In this document: positions 40,301-48,306 of the stretch, piece after piece
How the letters are laid out: every line of letters starts with the position of its first letter
Position numbering within the stretch: position 1 is the first letter of the stretch
Source of the DNA: Lysobacter dokdonensis DS-58
Lineage (GTDB): Bacteria; Pseudomonadota; Gammaproteobacteria; Xanthomonadales; Xanthomonadaceae
Direction: 5' to 3'
Length of the DNA: 64,000 nucleotides
Assembly (NCBI RefSeq): GCF_000770795.1
Contig: NZ_JRKJ01000008.1
Span: forward strand, 1 to 64,000
Notes under the pieces: model-generated
Told to the model about the DNA's origin: nothing
Databases searched by the model: none
What the model saw: the letters and a program-made list of their open reading frames with translations, nothing else
Translations under genes and position numbers: made by a program

Positions 40301-41355
40301 CGGTCCGCCTGGTCGCGCAGCGACCGTTCGAGTCGCTTGTGTTCGCCGATGTCGATGATGACGGCGACGAAGCCTTCGTAACGCCCATCGGGCCCGCGCA
40401 ACGCACTGACGCTCGCGCTACCCCACAACGGCTCTCCGTCCTTGCGGCGATAGCGCTTCTCGACGGTGAGGCTGGGCATGCCGCCTTCGAGACGGCGCAG
40501 CGCGTCCATCGAGCGTTCGAGCGATTCGGGATCGGTGATGTCGGCGAGGTGTTTGCCCAGCAGCTCGTCTTCGCGGTACCCGAGCATCCGGCACCAGCAA
40601 CGATTGGCGTAGATCACGCGTCCGTCGGCGTCGGCGACCATGATGCCCGCGACGCTCTGGTGCAGGATCGTGTGCAGGCGGCGCTCGCTGTCTTCGAGCT
40701 TGTCGACGGCGTGCGCGCGTTCGATCCAGTCGGCCGCCTGGCGCGAGAGCAGGTCGAGCAGCAACAGGTCGCGTTCGCCCGGCACGCCATCGGGATGGTG
40801 CGTCGTCAACACGCCGAGTACGCGGCCATCGCGTGCGAGCAGCGGCGCGGCCTGGATCGCGCGCAGGCCGCCCATCACCAGTGCCGCGCGCGTGTCGGGG
40901 TCGAAGTAGGGCGACAGCGCGACGTCGTCCACCATCATGCGCCGTGCGGTGCGCGCGCATTCTTCGGCGAGCGCTCCCGCTTCGGCGACGCGCTGGAAAT
41001 CGTCGAAGCTGTGTTCGAGCCCGTGGCTGACGATCAGGTCGAGGTCGCCATCCTCGCGCACCATGCGCAGGTCGCCGCTTTGCGCACCCGTGACGGCGAC
41101 CGCCGCGGCCACGACATCCTGCAGCAATTGTTCTTCGTCCTCGTCGTCGCGCACCAGGCGCGTGCTGAGTTTCTGCAGGCGGCGCAGGTGGTCGATCTCG
41201 GTTTCGTGCAACTGCAACGCGGTGCGCAGCGCATGCGGCCAGTTCGTCAGCGGCCCCAGCGGCGTGGACGCCCAATCGAACGCGTGGACACGCCGAAGCC
41301 AGTCGCCCTCGCCGGCGCGTCGCTCGGCTTCTGGTTCGTGCATGTCCATGGTCAC
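37372..41355 (-). CDS. Large cytoplasmic multi-sensor hybrid histidine kinase
   Basis: A 1327-residue protein without membrane segments. Order from the N-terminus: a WASTPLGPLTNWP leader found in many such kinases, a GAF domain (about 55-215), three PAS/PAC domains (about 225-345, 350-465, 470-590), two further GAF domains (about 600-765 and 790-965), HisKA with the phospho-acceptor His976 in TLAHELRNPLAPLRN, HATPase (NLLNNAAKYT; DDGIGLAPEMLTHVFDMF; GLGIGLTLVKSL) and a C-terminal receiver with Asp1260 in VVLLDLGMP. The first and last GAF domains share a long repeated pattern (RQAADWIERAHAVDKLED versus RQAADLIERRQGLEDLRA), suggesting internal duplication. ATG 41355, 41349 or 41343 may be the start. 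No DNA-binding partner is adjacent; the input is unknown. Confidence 0.92.
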   Translation of the reverse strand: MTMDMHEPEAERRAGEGDWLRRVHAFDWASTPLGPLTNWPHALRTALQLHETEIDHLRRLQKLSTRLVRDDEDEEQLLQDVVAAAVAVTGAQSGDLRMVREDGDLDLIVSHGLEHSFDDFQRVAEAGALAEECARTARRMMVDDVALSPYFDPDTRAALVMGGLRAIQAAPLLARDGRVLGVLTTHHPDGVPGERDLLLLDLLSRQAADWIERAHAVDKLEDSERRLHTILHQSVAGIMVADADGRVIYANRCWCRMLGYREDELLGKHLADITDPESLERSMDALRRLEGGMPSLTVEKRYRRKDGEPLWGSASVSALRGPDGRYEGFVAVIIDIGEHKRLERSLRDQADRLELALATGRLGTWHLDLITLETQASDQCKANFGVQPHETLTFQRAFDELIHPEDRDAMRQALAETIAAHTDYDADFRVVWPDGSVHWIVSRGRAVYNAEGRAVAMTGVNFDDSERRGAMERLRENEAQLRRTVEDAPLALCLHADDGEILNLSRHWTELTGYTKTDSAVLQDWLRRAYGIREGEFRDAIERIFGSDHAMVQTDIEIVTRNGLPRTWSMNASSPGRLKDGRRYVVAMALDITERKRAEALMRRSAARAAFRVSLSDLLRPLSDPVEIQCTAATALCEHLGADRTLYAEMSEDGHILHVHTDHCREGMSSVNGEHELATFGEEIGQRLRAGRTVVLDDAHASSTLAQAQRDAYERVQVRAHVSVPLVKHGRLSALLSVQQATPRLWAGDEIALIEETAERTWAAIARARAEAAVRESESRLEAELADAKLLQEISAELVHEESEDALYDNLVAAAMAIMRSQFAVLQRLHPERGNGGQLELLASRGFTPQSAIEWTWIDAGPASQSCSAQAMRAEGRMIIENIERHDTMAGSADQDRYRRTGIAAVQSTPLFARDGQIVGMLSTHWTRPHMPAERDLRLLDILARQAADLIERRQGLEDLRAADRRKDEFLATLAHELRNPLAPLRNCLHILRATEGDDAQLHKLHGMMERQVQHMIRLVDDLMEVSRITRGEIELRKQRVTMRDVLEGAIETSRPLLEQANHHFHVEAAPDALALDADPMRLAQVFTNLLNNAAKYTPPGGNITLLARRDGDVAEVRVRDDGIGLAPEMLTHVFDMFTQSEHGRAHSQGGLGIGLTLVKSLVEQHGGTVEARSAGLGQGSEFVVRLPLAPGALIEESGEWPVVRQRHAMSIVVADDNHESADSMALFLQMRGHEVRTVYDGRAALEAIAERRPDVVLLDLGMPTLDGFETCQQIRAMPEGDKIAVMATTGWGSDADRQRSAACGFDAHLVKPVDPGLLLARLDALH

Positions 41356-41391
41356 GACGGCGTCGCGCGATCCCTTTCGTTTGCGAAGACC

Positions 41392-42363
41392 CTACTGCTT
41401 CGCAACGGACGCAGGCGTGGAGGTCGGCCGCCGCCTGAACTCGAGAGCCGCGTACGCGAGCGTCGCCGCCGCCAGCGGCGCGAGGTAATAACAGGCGCGA
41501 TATGCAAGCAGTGCGCCAATCAGCTGCGGGGCGGGGACGCGATGCCCGAGCAGGGCGATGAATACGGCTTCCGCCACGCCGATGCCTGCCGGGATGTGCG
41601 CGATCGCGCTGGCCACCGCCGCGAGCAGCAGCGCGGCGATGACGGTCGCATCCCCCACCTGGGGGAGGAAGCAGGCGACGACCAGGCCCATCAACGTCCA
41701 GTTGGTCGTCGCCATTGCGAGCTGCAGGAGCGCCAGGCGCACCGACGGAAACCGGAAATGATGTCCGCGCACATGGAAGACGCGGCCATGCGTCACGTGG
41801 CAGGCGATCAGGTACGCGGCCGCGATCGCGAGCAGGACCACGCCCAGCACGCGCATGCCGGCGCCGGAGCCCAGCCCGAACACGTGGATCGGGAAGTCGG
41901 GCGGCGGCACGATCGCCCCGCTGGCGAACAACGCGCCCGCCAGCAGGAAATAGCCGATCCAGTTGGTCGCCACGCAGAATCCGATCACCCGCGTGATGCG
42001 CCCCAGCGGTACGCCTTCGCGGGCGTACATCCGCAATCGGAAGCCGGCCCCGCCGACCGCCGCGCCGATGTTCAGCGCGAAGGTGTAGGCGATGAAGGAG
42101 ATCCACATCACCCGCAACGTCGGCACATCGTGCCCGGCATAGCGCCGCGCGGCGAGGTCGTAGCCGGTGTAGAGCAGGAAGCTCGCGGCCGTCAGCGCGA
42201 GCGCGATGGCGAGGGTGTGCGGTTCGAGATTGCGCAGCGTAGCGACGACTTCCCGCCAATCGATCGACTGCGCCGCGCGCCACAACAGCCACGTCACGCC
42301 GCACAGGAAGGCGATGAACGCCACGCGCTTGGCCCGCGCGACCCACGGGCGGCGGTGCTTCAC
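41392..42363 (-). CDS. ybhN: YbhN/UPF0104 family membrane protein (LPG synthase TM-like)
   Basis: A 323-residue protein with about eight transmembrane helices, of the lysylphosphatidylglycerol-synthase transmembrane/UPF0104 family. Characteristic parts are NIGAAVGGAGFRLRMYAREG (cytoplasmic loop), ATNWIGYFLLAGALF and AHIPAGIGVAEAVFIALLG. Start GTG 42363 overlaps the clsB stop (GTGA). In E. coli the same three genes, ybhP-clsB(ybhO)-ybhN, are adjacent; YbhN-type proteins have been linked to lipid transport or membrane homeostasis, but the exact role is unsettled. Confidence 0.88.
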   Translation of the reverse strand: MKHRRPWVARAKRVAFIAFLCGVTWLLWRAAQSIDWREVVATLRNLEPHTLAIALALTAASFLLYTGYDLAARRYAGHDVPTLRVMWISFIAYTFALNIGAAVGGAGFRLRMYAREGVPLGRITRVIGFCVATNWIGYFLLAGALFASGAIVPPPDFPIHVFGLGSGAGMRVLGVVLLAIAAAYLIACHVTHGRVFHVRGHHFRFPSVRLALLQLAMATTNWTLMGLVVACFLPQVGDATVIAALLLAAVASAIAHIPAGIGVAEAVFIALLGHRVPAPQLIGALLAYRACYYLAPLAAATLAYAALEFRRRPTSTPASVAKQ

Positions 42364-43577
42364 GTGCCATCCGCCGGTGCAGTGACGCGCACCAGTTGCG
42401 GCGTATGCCCGGGCAGGAGGCCAGCCCAGCGCGGGAAGCGGCGCAGCACATGGAACAGCAGCGGCCGCGTGATGCGGGACCACCACGTGCGCTCGCCCAG
42501 CTGCGCGACGTCGATCGCGTGGCATTCCCGCTGGCGCAACGCGGCGAGGCGCGCGGTGAGTTGCGAGGCGAAGCCCGCATCGCGCACGAAGATGTTCGCC
42601 TCGAGGTTCAACGCCAGGCTCAACGGGTCGAGGTTGCTCGACCCGATCGTCGACCAGCGTCCATCGATCACGGCGACCTTCCCGTGGAACTGCCGTTCGC
42701 AGTACTCGACGATGTCGACGCGGGCGCGGAGCAGGTGCCGATACAACGTCCGCGTGGCGGGATGCGCGATGGGCGAATCCGATTCCGCGGCAACGAGCAG
42801 CGTGACCTTCACGCCGCGACGCGCAGCACGACGCAGTTCGCGCAGGAAGCCCCAGCCCGGGAAGAAGTAGGCGTTGGCGATGGTGATCTCGTGTTTCGCT
42901 TCGCGGATCGCGCGACGGTACTCGCGTTCGATCGAGGTGCGTCGGCGGCGGTTGTCGCGGAGTTCGAACAGCACCTGCGCATCGCCGGCGTGCGCGCGCT
43001 CCACGCTGGCCGGCGGATGCGTCCATCGTTCGCCCGTGCCGTCCCCGCCGAGCGCCGAACGCGCGAACGAATGGATGTCGGCGACCACCGGCCCTTCGAC
43101 CTCCACCGCGTAATCCTGCTTGTGCGTGGGGTCCGTCTCGACGAGATGATCGATCGAGTAATTGATCCCGCCGATGAAAGCGCGCTCGCCATCGACGATC
43201 AGCAACTTGCGGTGCAACCTGCGGAACACGTTCACGCGAACGCCCAGCAACCCCGGGTGCGGATCGAAGGCGTGCACGCGCACGCCGGCGGCGATCAGCT
43301 CCGACAGGAACTCCGGCGAGAACGCCGGCGACCCATAGCCATCGTAGGTGAGGTCCACGCGCACGCCGCGGTTCGCGGCCCGGATCAGGGTGCGTTGCAG
43401 ATCGCGGCCGACGGCGTCCTCGAAGAGGATGAAGGTTTCGATGATCACTTCGCGCTGCGCGGCGGCGATCGCGGCGAACGCGCGCGGGAAGAATTCCTCG
43501 CCGTTCTCCAGCAAGGACACGCGATTGCCCGGGCGCCACGGGCCCGGCGGCCGCGGTCGACGCCAGCCCATGCTCAC
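42360..43577 (-). CDS. clsB: Cardiolipin synthase B-type phospholipase D family protein
   Basis: A 405-residue protein with two complete HKD motifs: HRKLLIVDGERAFIGGINY and HGKVAVIDGRWSTIGSSNLD. Each has the pattern HxK(x)4D. ClsB of E. coli makes cardiolipin, and can make phosphatidylglycerol, from membrane phospholipids. There is no N-terminal transmembrane pair, which agrees with ClsB rather than ClsA. GTG 43577 gives a GTGA overlap with the upstream gene; ATG 43571 two codons later is an equal alternative. Confidence 0.93.
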   Translation of the reverse strand: MSMGWRRPRPPGPWRPGNRVSLLENGEEFFPRAFAAIAAAQREVIIETFILFEDAVGRDLQRTLIRAANRGVRVDLTYDGYGSPAFSPEFLSELIAAGVRVHAFDPHPGLLGVRVNVFRRLHRKLLIVDGERAFIGGINYSIDHLVETDPTHKQDYAVEVEGPVVADIHSFARSALGGDGTGERWTHPPASVERAHAGDAQVLFELRDNRRRRTSIEREYRRAIREAKHEITIANAYFFPGWGFLRELRRAARRGVKVTLLVAAESDSPIAHPATRTLYRHLLRARVDIVEYCERQFHGKVAVIDGRWSTIGSSNLDPLSLALNLEANIFVRDAGFASQLTARLAALRQRECHAIDVAQLGERTWWSRITRPLLFHVLRRFPRWAGLLPGHTPQLVRVTAPADGT

Positions 43578-44317
43578 CACGCCACCTTCGCCAGCATCGG
43601 CACATGGTCGGACAGGTGCGACCACGGCTTGGCGGTCATCACGCGCGCCTGCGTGGCGCGCGCATTGCGGACGTAGATGCGGTCGACCGGCAGCAACGGC
43701 CAGCGTGCCGGGAAGGTCTTCGCGAGTTTGCCCTGCGATTGCAGGAACACTTCGGTCAGCCCGCAGCTGTCCATCACCGGATGTCCCCGACTGCGCCAGT
43801 CGTTGAAATCGCCGGCGACGATCAGCGGTGCGTCGCGCGGGATCGCATCGTGCAGCACTTCGCACAGCAGGCGCAGTTGCTTCTGCCGATGCGCTTCGTG
43901 CAGGCCCAGGTGCACGCAGATCGCGTGCAACGAATGCGCGCCGTCGTCGACATGCAACTGGCAGTGCAACAGGCCGCGGCCTTCATGGCCCGCGATGGAG
44001 ATATCGCAGTTGCGATGCGCCCGGATCACGTACTTCGACAACACCGCGTTGCCATGGTGTCCGTGCGGATACGCGGCGTTGCGTCCGTAGGCGGCGTGCG
44101 ACCAGATCGAGTCGGCGAGGAATTCGTATTGGGGCTTGTCGGGCCACTTGGCGTGCTTGCGCTTGTGGAGTTCGTTCTCGCCCATGACTTCCTGCAGGAA
44201 CACGACGTCCGCGCCCACCTCGCGCACGGCGTCGCGCAGCTCGTGCAGCACGAAGCGGCGCCCGAACTGATCGAAGCCCATGTGGCAATTGAGGGTGAGG
44301 ACGGTGACGGACGGCAC
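43574..44317 (-). CDS. ybhP: YbhP-like endonuclease/exonuclease/phosphatase family protein
   Basis: A 247-residue metal-dependent phosphohydrolase of the EEP superfamily. Active-site motifs are visible: LTLNCHMGFD, VVFLQEVMGE (metal Glu), HLGLHEAHRQKQL (His), APLIVAGDFNDWR (Asp/Asn) and SDHVPMLA (terminal Asp-His). In E. coli the homologue YbhP is encoded with clsB, and a phospholipid head-group role is suspected. It begins the tight ybhP-clsB-ybhN module and starts 60 bp after dinB on the same strand. Confidence 0.9.
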   Translation of the reverse strand: MPSVTVLTLNCHMGFDQFGRRFVLHELRDAVREVGADVVFLQEVMGENELHKRKHAKWPDKPQYEFLADSIWSHAAYGRNAAYPHGHHGNAVLSKYVIRAHRNCDISIAGHEGRGLLHCQLHVDDGAHSLHAICVHLGLHEAHRQKQLRLLCEVLHDAIPRDAPLIVAGDFNDWRSRGHPVMDSCGLTEVFLQSQGKLAKTFPARWPLLPVDRIYVRNARATQARVMTAKPWSHLSDHVPMLAKVAW

Positions 44318-44377
44318 GCGGCGGGGACGAATCGGGGGATGACCGCGATTGTGTGGGCCGCACCCGTGACGGGCGGG

Positions 44378-45475
44378 TCAGCCGAACAGGTCGCTCTGCG
44401 GCGTCGCCAGTCGGTCGGCGTCGATGAAGCCCGACAGGCCCACGCCCACGAGGCGGTAGCGCGTGCGCGAGGGCAGGTCGACGCGTTCGCGCAGCGCACA
44501 CGCGATGTCGGCCACCGCGTCCAGTGAAGACGGCGGCTCGGGCGGCGTCAGGCTGCGCGTGAGGATGCGGAAGTCGTCGGTCTTCAGCTTGAGCACCACC
44601 GTGCGCGCGATGCGGCCGTGCGGATCGGCGCGTTCCTTCTCGCAGCCGCGCCAGGCTTTCTCCGCCAGGCGACGGATGTGGTCTTCCATGTCCGCCAGGC
44701 GCAGGTCGCGTTCGAAGGTGTCTTCGGCGCTGATCTGCATCGTCGGCCGTTCGGATTGCACCGGATGGTCGTCGATGCCGAGCGAGAGTTCGTGCAGGCG
44801 CCGGCCCCAGCGTCCGAAGCGCTGCTCGAGGTTCGCGGCGCCGAGCGTGCGCAGGTCCGCCACCGTCGATACGCCGAGTTCGGCGAGCTTGGCTTCCATC
44901 ACCTTGCCGACACCGGGCAGGCGGCCGACGGGCAAGGGCGCGAGGAATGCTTCGACCTGGTGGGGCCTGATGACGAAGATGCCATCGGGCTTGCGCCAAT
45001 CCGAGGCGATCTTCGCGAGGAACTTGTTCGGCGCAACGCCCGCCGATGCGGTGAGTTGCGTTTCTTCGCGGATCGCTTCGCGGATCGCCTGCGCGGTCGC
45101 GGTCGCGCTCGGCAGGCCGGTGAAGGTGTGCGTGACGTCGAGATAGGCCTCGTCGAGCGACAGCGGTTCGATCAGGTCGGTATGCCGCCCGAAGATCTCG
45201 CGCACATGCTTCGACACCGCCTTGTAACGCACGAAATCCGGCGGCACGAACACCGCCTGCGGGCACAGGCGTTCGGCGCGGATCGCCGGCATCGCCGAGC
45301 GCACCCCGAACTTGCGCGCTTCGTAACTGGCCGCGCAGACCACCGAGCGCGCACCGCGCCACGCGACGACGACGGGACGGCCGCGCAACGCCGGATCGTC
45401 GCGCTGCTCGACGGACGCATAGAACGCGTCCATGTCGACGTGCAGGATCTTGCGCTGGGGCGCGTCTTCGATCAC
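44378..45475 (-). CDS. dinB: DNA polymerase IV
   Basis: A 365-residue Y-family translesion polymerase. Motifs: HVDMDAFYASVEQRDDP with the metal Asp residues, SYEARKFGVRSAMP, PLSLDEAYLDVT with the second metal site, SAGVAPNKFLAKIASDWRKP, and the helix-hairpin segment PGVGKVMEAKLAELGV. The C-terminus SDLFG resembles a QLxLF-like clamp-binding peptide. GTG 45475 overlaps the upstream gene (GTGA). No SOS box was recognised because the upstream gene abuts it. Confidence 0.96.
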   Translation of the reverse strand: MIEDAPQRKILHVDMDAFYASVEQRDDPALRGRPVVVAWRGARSVVCAASYEARKFGVRSAMPAIRAERLCPQAVFVPPDFVRYKAVSKHVREIFGRHTDLIEPLSLDEAYLDVTHTFTGLPSATATAQAIREAIREETQLTASAGVAPNKFLAKIASDWRKPDGIFVIRPHQVEAFLAPLPVGRLPGVGKVMEAKLAELGVSTVADLRTLGAANLEQRFGRWGRRLHELSLGIDDHPVQSERPTMQISAEDTFERDLRLADMEDHIRRLAEKAWRGCEKERADPHGRIARTVVLKLKTDDFRILTRSLTPPEPPSSLDAVADIACALRERVDLPSRTRYRLVGVGLSGFIDADRLATPQSDLFG

Positions 45476-46743
45476 CGCCAGAAGGGAATGAAGTCGGCGT
45501 CGGGCGCGGTGTCCTTCGGGCCGTGCTGCGGCAGCGTGACACCGAGGACATGGCGGCCTTGCGGGAGCCGGCGCACGTCGATCATCGCGACCAGCGCGGG
45601 CCGGTTGGTCCGCGCGTCCTCGCCGATGTCGAAGACCGGTGCGATCGGCTTGCCGTCGAGCGTCACCGGCCGCACGTGTTCGGCGTAGCAGGCCAGTTGC
45701 CGCTCCGCGGGCAAGGTGCCGCAGCGCTTGTCGAGGGCTGGGCCGTCGCGGTCGGGCACCCATGGCACGACCAATTGCACGTACGGTCCGATGATCACCG
45801 CGGACTGGATGAACGGGGATGCGGCGTTGCGGATCGGGTCGCGGCGGTCGTCGTAATGCGCGGGGTCGACCGAACGCGACGGAAGCTCGTCTTCGTCGGG
45901 GAAGGCGTCGTAGCTGCCGTACGCATCGGGGTTGCGCGCCACGTAGTAGCTCGTCGACGCGGCGAAGGTCGCGATGAAGAAGATCGACGCGATCAGCGCG
46001 ATCGTCCGCCGCCGCCCGCGATGACTCGACAACAGCGCGAGCGCGGGGTTGTTCGCCATGCCCACGCCGATCTTCGAATAGAACCCCAGCACCGCGCGCA
46101 ACACGCGCGTGCCGATGCCGTCCGGTGCCATGCGCGCACCGGCGCGGCGATCGATGGCCATCGCCAGCCCGTAGGGCACCATCGCGACGGCGATGGTCCA
46201 CATCAGCCACAGCGAATTGGCGCGCACGCCGAAGCGCGCTTCGAGCAACCACGCGATGCCGAGCACGACCGCGGCGGCCAGCGTCACGACGCACAGGATG
46301 GAGGCGAGCACCACGCCCATCGCGAAGACCATCGTCGCGCGGTTGTCGGCGCGGTCGATCGCATCCTCCATCTTGCCCAGGCGTTTGCTTTCGAATTCGC
46401 GCGCGTTGGGCCCGAGCTTGAAATGGTCCCAATCCACGCCCTTGGGATAGATCGACAACATGCCGACCAGCGCGATCCACCGCGCGCGCAGCAGCAGATG
46501 GATCACGAACGTGACGGCGAGGATGATCGCCGCGCTCTTGGCGTAGACGTAGATGACGAAGAGCAGCTTGGCCCAGCGGTCGACCAGGCGCGGCGTCCAG
46601 TCGAGGATGTAGCGATCCAGCAGCTCGGGCAATTGCAGCATCGCGAACACGGCGACGCCGGAGATCAGCAGTTCGACCTCCCACGTGGGGGTGGTGTGGC
46701 GGGGCAGCGATGTCGCCTCGTCGCGTGCGTCCGGATGGGTCAT
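45472..46743 (-). CDS. Hypothetical multi-spanning membrane protein
   Basis: A 423-residue protein of no family I recognise. Predicted helices: residues about 22-42, 60-88, 140-172, 178-200 and 248-265. A charged cytoplasmic loop (KGVDWDHFKLGPNAREFESKRLGKMEDAIDRADNRA) lies between helices 2 and 3. The C-terminal ~155 residues are soluble, probably periplasmic, with two Cys (KRCGTLPAERQLACYAEHV) that could form a disulfide, and a ending IDVRRLPQGRHVLGVTLPQHG. Its stop overlaps the dinB start. Function unknown; co-transcription with dinB may be accidental. Confidence 0.75.
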   Translation of the reverse strand: MTHPDARDEATSLPRHTTPTWEVELLISGVAVFAMLQLPELLDRYILDWTPRLVDRWAKLLFVIYVYAKSAAIILAVTFVIHLLLRARWIALVGMLSIYPKGVDWDHFKLGPNAREFESKRLGKMEDAIDRADNRATMVFAMGVVLASILCVVTLAAAVVLGIAWLLEARFGVRANSLWLMWTIAVAMVPYGLAMAIDRRAGARMAPDGIGTRVLRAVLGFYSKIGVGMANNPALALLSSHRGRRRTIALIASIFFIATFAASTSYYVARNPDAYGSYDAFPDEDELPSRSVDPAHYDDRRDPIRNAASPFIQSAVIIGPYVQLVVPWVPDRDGPALDKRCGTLPAERQLACYAEHVRPVTLDGKPIAPVFDIGEDARTNRPALVAMIDVRRLPQGRHVLGVTLPQHGPKDTAPDADFIPFWR

Positions 46744-46783
46744 GGAAGGGCCCCTGCCTGTGTGCGCGCAGGATGCCCGATAA

Positions 46784-46811
46784 CGTCATCCCCGCGAAAG
46801 CGGGGATGACG
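46784..46811. repeat. Palindromic REP-like element
   Basis: A perfect 12-bp inverted repeat: arm CGTCATCCCCGC at 46784-46795, tetraloop GAAA, arm GCGGGGATGACG at 46800-46811. This palindrome is common as a dispersed intergenic repeat in beta- and gammaproteobacteria. It lies between two minus-strand genes and may also act as a terminator or mRNA stabiliser. Only one copy was seen in this window. Confidence 0.85.
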
Positions 46812-46823
46812 GGGGGACGCGCC

Positions 46824-48200
46824 TCAGGTCGGAGGCGTGGGCAGTGTGAAAACGAACGGGCAGGGCTTGGGCTTGATCACCAGGACCGTGCCGCCGTTGA
46901 TCGCGGTGATCCACGCCAGCAGCTGCTCCTGCACGGCGCGGTTCGGATCGCCCACCGGCGTGTTGCCGTCGGCGCCGAGCGCGAGGTTGGCTTCGTCCAG
47001 CAATCCCTGGATCGTGAGCCCCGCGGCCTTGTAGTAGTTCTCCTTGGTGACGTAGCCGGCGTCGATGTTGAGCCGCAGGATCGCCACCTGGCGGGACAAT
47101 GCGTACGCCATGTTCGTGGTGCTGGCGTTGTTGACCCAATTGACGAACGTCGTCCAGTTCTGCGCCTGTGTCGGCGTCGCCAGCGTGGTGGTCAGGTTCC
47201 AGTTGCTGCCGCTGGAAGAGCGCAGGTTCAACTGGTTGAGCGCGTTGAACTCGGGGTTCATCGTGCCGCCGTCGTTGACCTTCGTCTGCCCGGACGCGGT
47301 GATCCACCACGACTTCGGCTTGCCGCCGCTCTTGCAGTCGCAGTAGTTGCCGAACTCGACGATCGTCGTCTCGCCGACCGTCAGCGTCAGGCCCGTGACC
47401 GGGTTGGTCGGCGTGCCCGTCGGCGTGCCGTTGACGATGGACGCGGACTGGTGCCACGTGCCGCCACCGAGGCCTTCGGTCACCGAGTACGTCAGCGTCG
47501 GATCCATCCCGAGGAAGCTCACGATGCCGTCGGGGGATTGCGTCAGGCCCGCGCCGCTGCCGCCGTTGCTGTCGCCCAGCGTCATCAGCCAACCGAAGAT
47601 CGGCTGCTCGTCCGGGTCCCAGTCGCCGTTGGCGTTGGCGTCGTAGAACTTGTAGATGCTGATGTCGGCCGTCTGCGGTTGTTCGGACGGCAGCTTGACG
47701 TGGAAGTTGTCGGTCTTGCTGTCGCTGTTCTTGAAACCGCCGTTGGCGATGTAATCCGACTTGCGCGTGATCCACACCTTGTACACGCCGCCGTTGTTCG
47801 GCGTGTCGTCGAACGGCGCCAGTTGCACGCGGACGCCCGAGCAGGGCGGGTCCACCGTGTCGATGGCATGGTCGTTAGCAAATTGCGCCACGCCGCCGAC
47901 CACGGTGAACTCGCGGTGGTCGATGGTGTCGCTGCTCAACACCACGCTCCCGGAGGGGTTGGTGACCTGGAAGACGTAGGTGTCATCGGGAATCGCGGCG
48001 GCGTTGCAGTTGGAATTGGTCGGCCCACCGTTGAGGTAGACGTCCGCCTTGTTCTCGTACTGGTTGACGTTGACGTTGCCGTCGGTGTCGGTGGTGAAGA
48101 TGGCGCCGCTGATGGACGCGGCGAACGCCGATGGCGCCAGGCATGCGGACAGGAGGATGCCTGCCGCGCGAAGGCGCACACGTGGGTGAGCGTGTGTCAT
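46824..48200 (-). CDS. Secreted SdrD B/CNA-B-like repeat protein
   Basis: A 458-residue exported protein with a signal peptide (cleavage probably after AFA, residue 27). Around residues 180-290 a prealbumin-like region shows ISIYKFYDANANGDWDPDEQPIFGWLMTLGD, then SFLGMDPTLTYSVTEGL and TTIVEFGNYC, the pattern of SdrD B/CNA-B domains, including a calcium-type DANANGDWD loop. The C-terminal third is alpha-helical (NWTTFVNWVNNASTTNMAYALSRQVAILRLNID..GLTIQGLLDEANLALG). No sortase motif, PEP-CTERM or membrane anchor is visible. Composition is richer in Asn/Thr than its neighbours. It is probably an extracellular or periplasmic structural/adhesive protein; role unknown. Confidence 0.8.
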   Translation of the reverse strand: MTHAHPRVRLRAAGILLSACLAPSAFAASISGAIFTTDTDGNVNVNQYENKADVYLNGGPTNSNCNAAAIPDDTYVFQVTNPSGSVVLSSDTIDHREFTVVGGVAQFANDHAIDTVDPPCSGVRVQLAPFDDTPNNGGVYKVWITRKSDYIANGGFKNSDSKTDNFHVKLPSEQPQTADISIYKFYDANANGDWDPDEQPIFGWLMTLGDSNGGSGAGLTQSPDGIVSFLGMDPTLTYSVTEGLGGGTWHQSASIVNGTPTGTPTNPVTGLTLTVGETTIVEFGNYCDCKSGGKPKSWWITASGQTKVNDGGTMNPEFNALNQLNLRSSSGSNWNLTTTLATPTQAQNWTTFVNWVNNASTTNMAYALSRQVAILRLNIDAGYVTKENYYKAAGLTIQGLLDEANLALGADGNTPVGDPNRAVQEQLLAWITAINGGTVLVIKPKPCPFVFTLPTPPT

Positions 48201-48306
48201 GGTCTTGCCCCTGCTCCGCGATGAAAGATCGCAGCCTGTTCAACGCCGTGATCTTCGCGTGCAGGACGACCGTTGGTCGCCATTTTCGGTGAATGGGGAA
48301 GCGACC

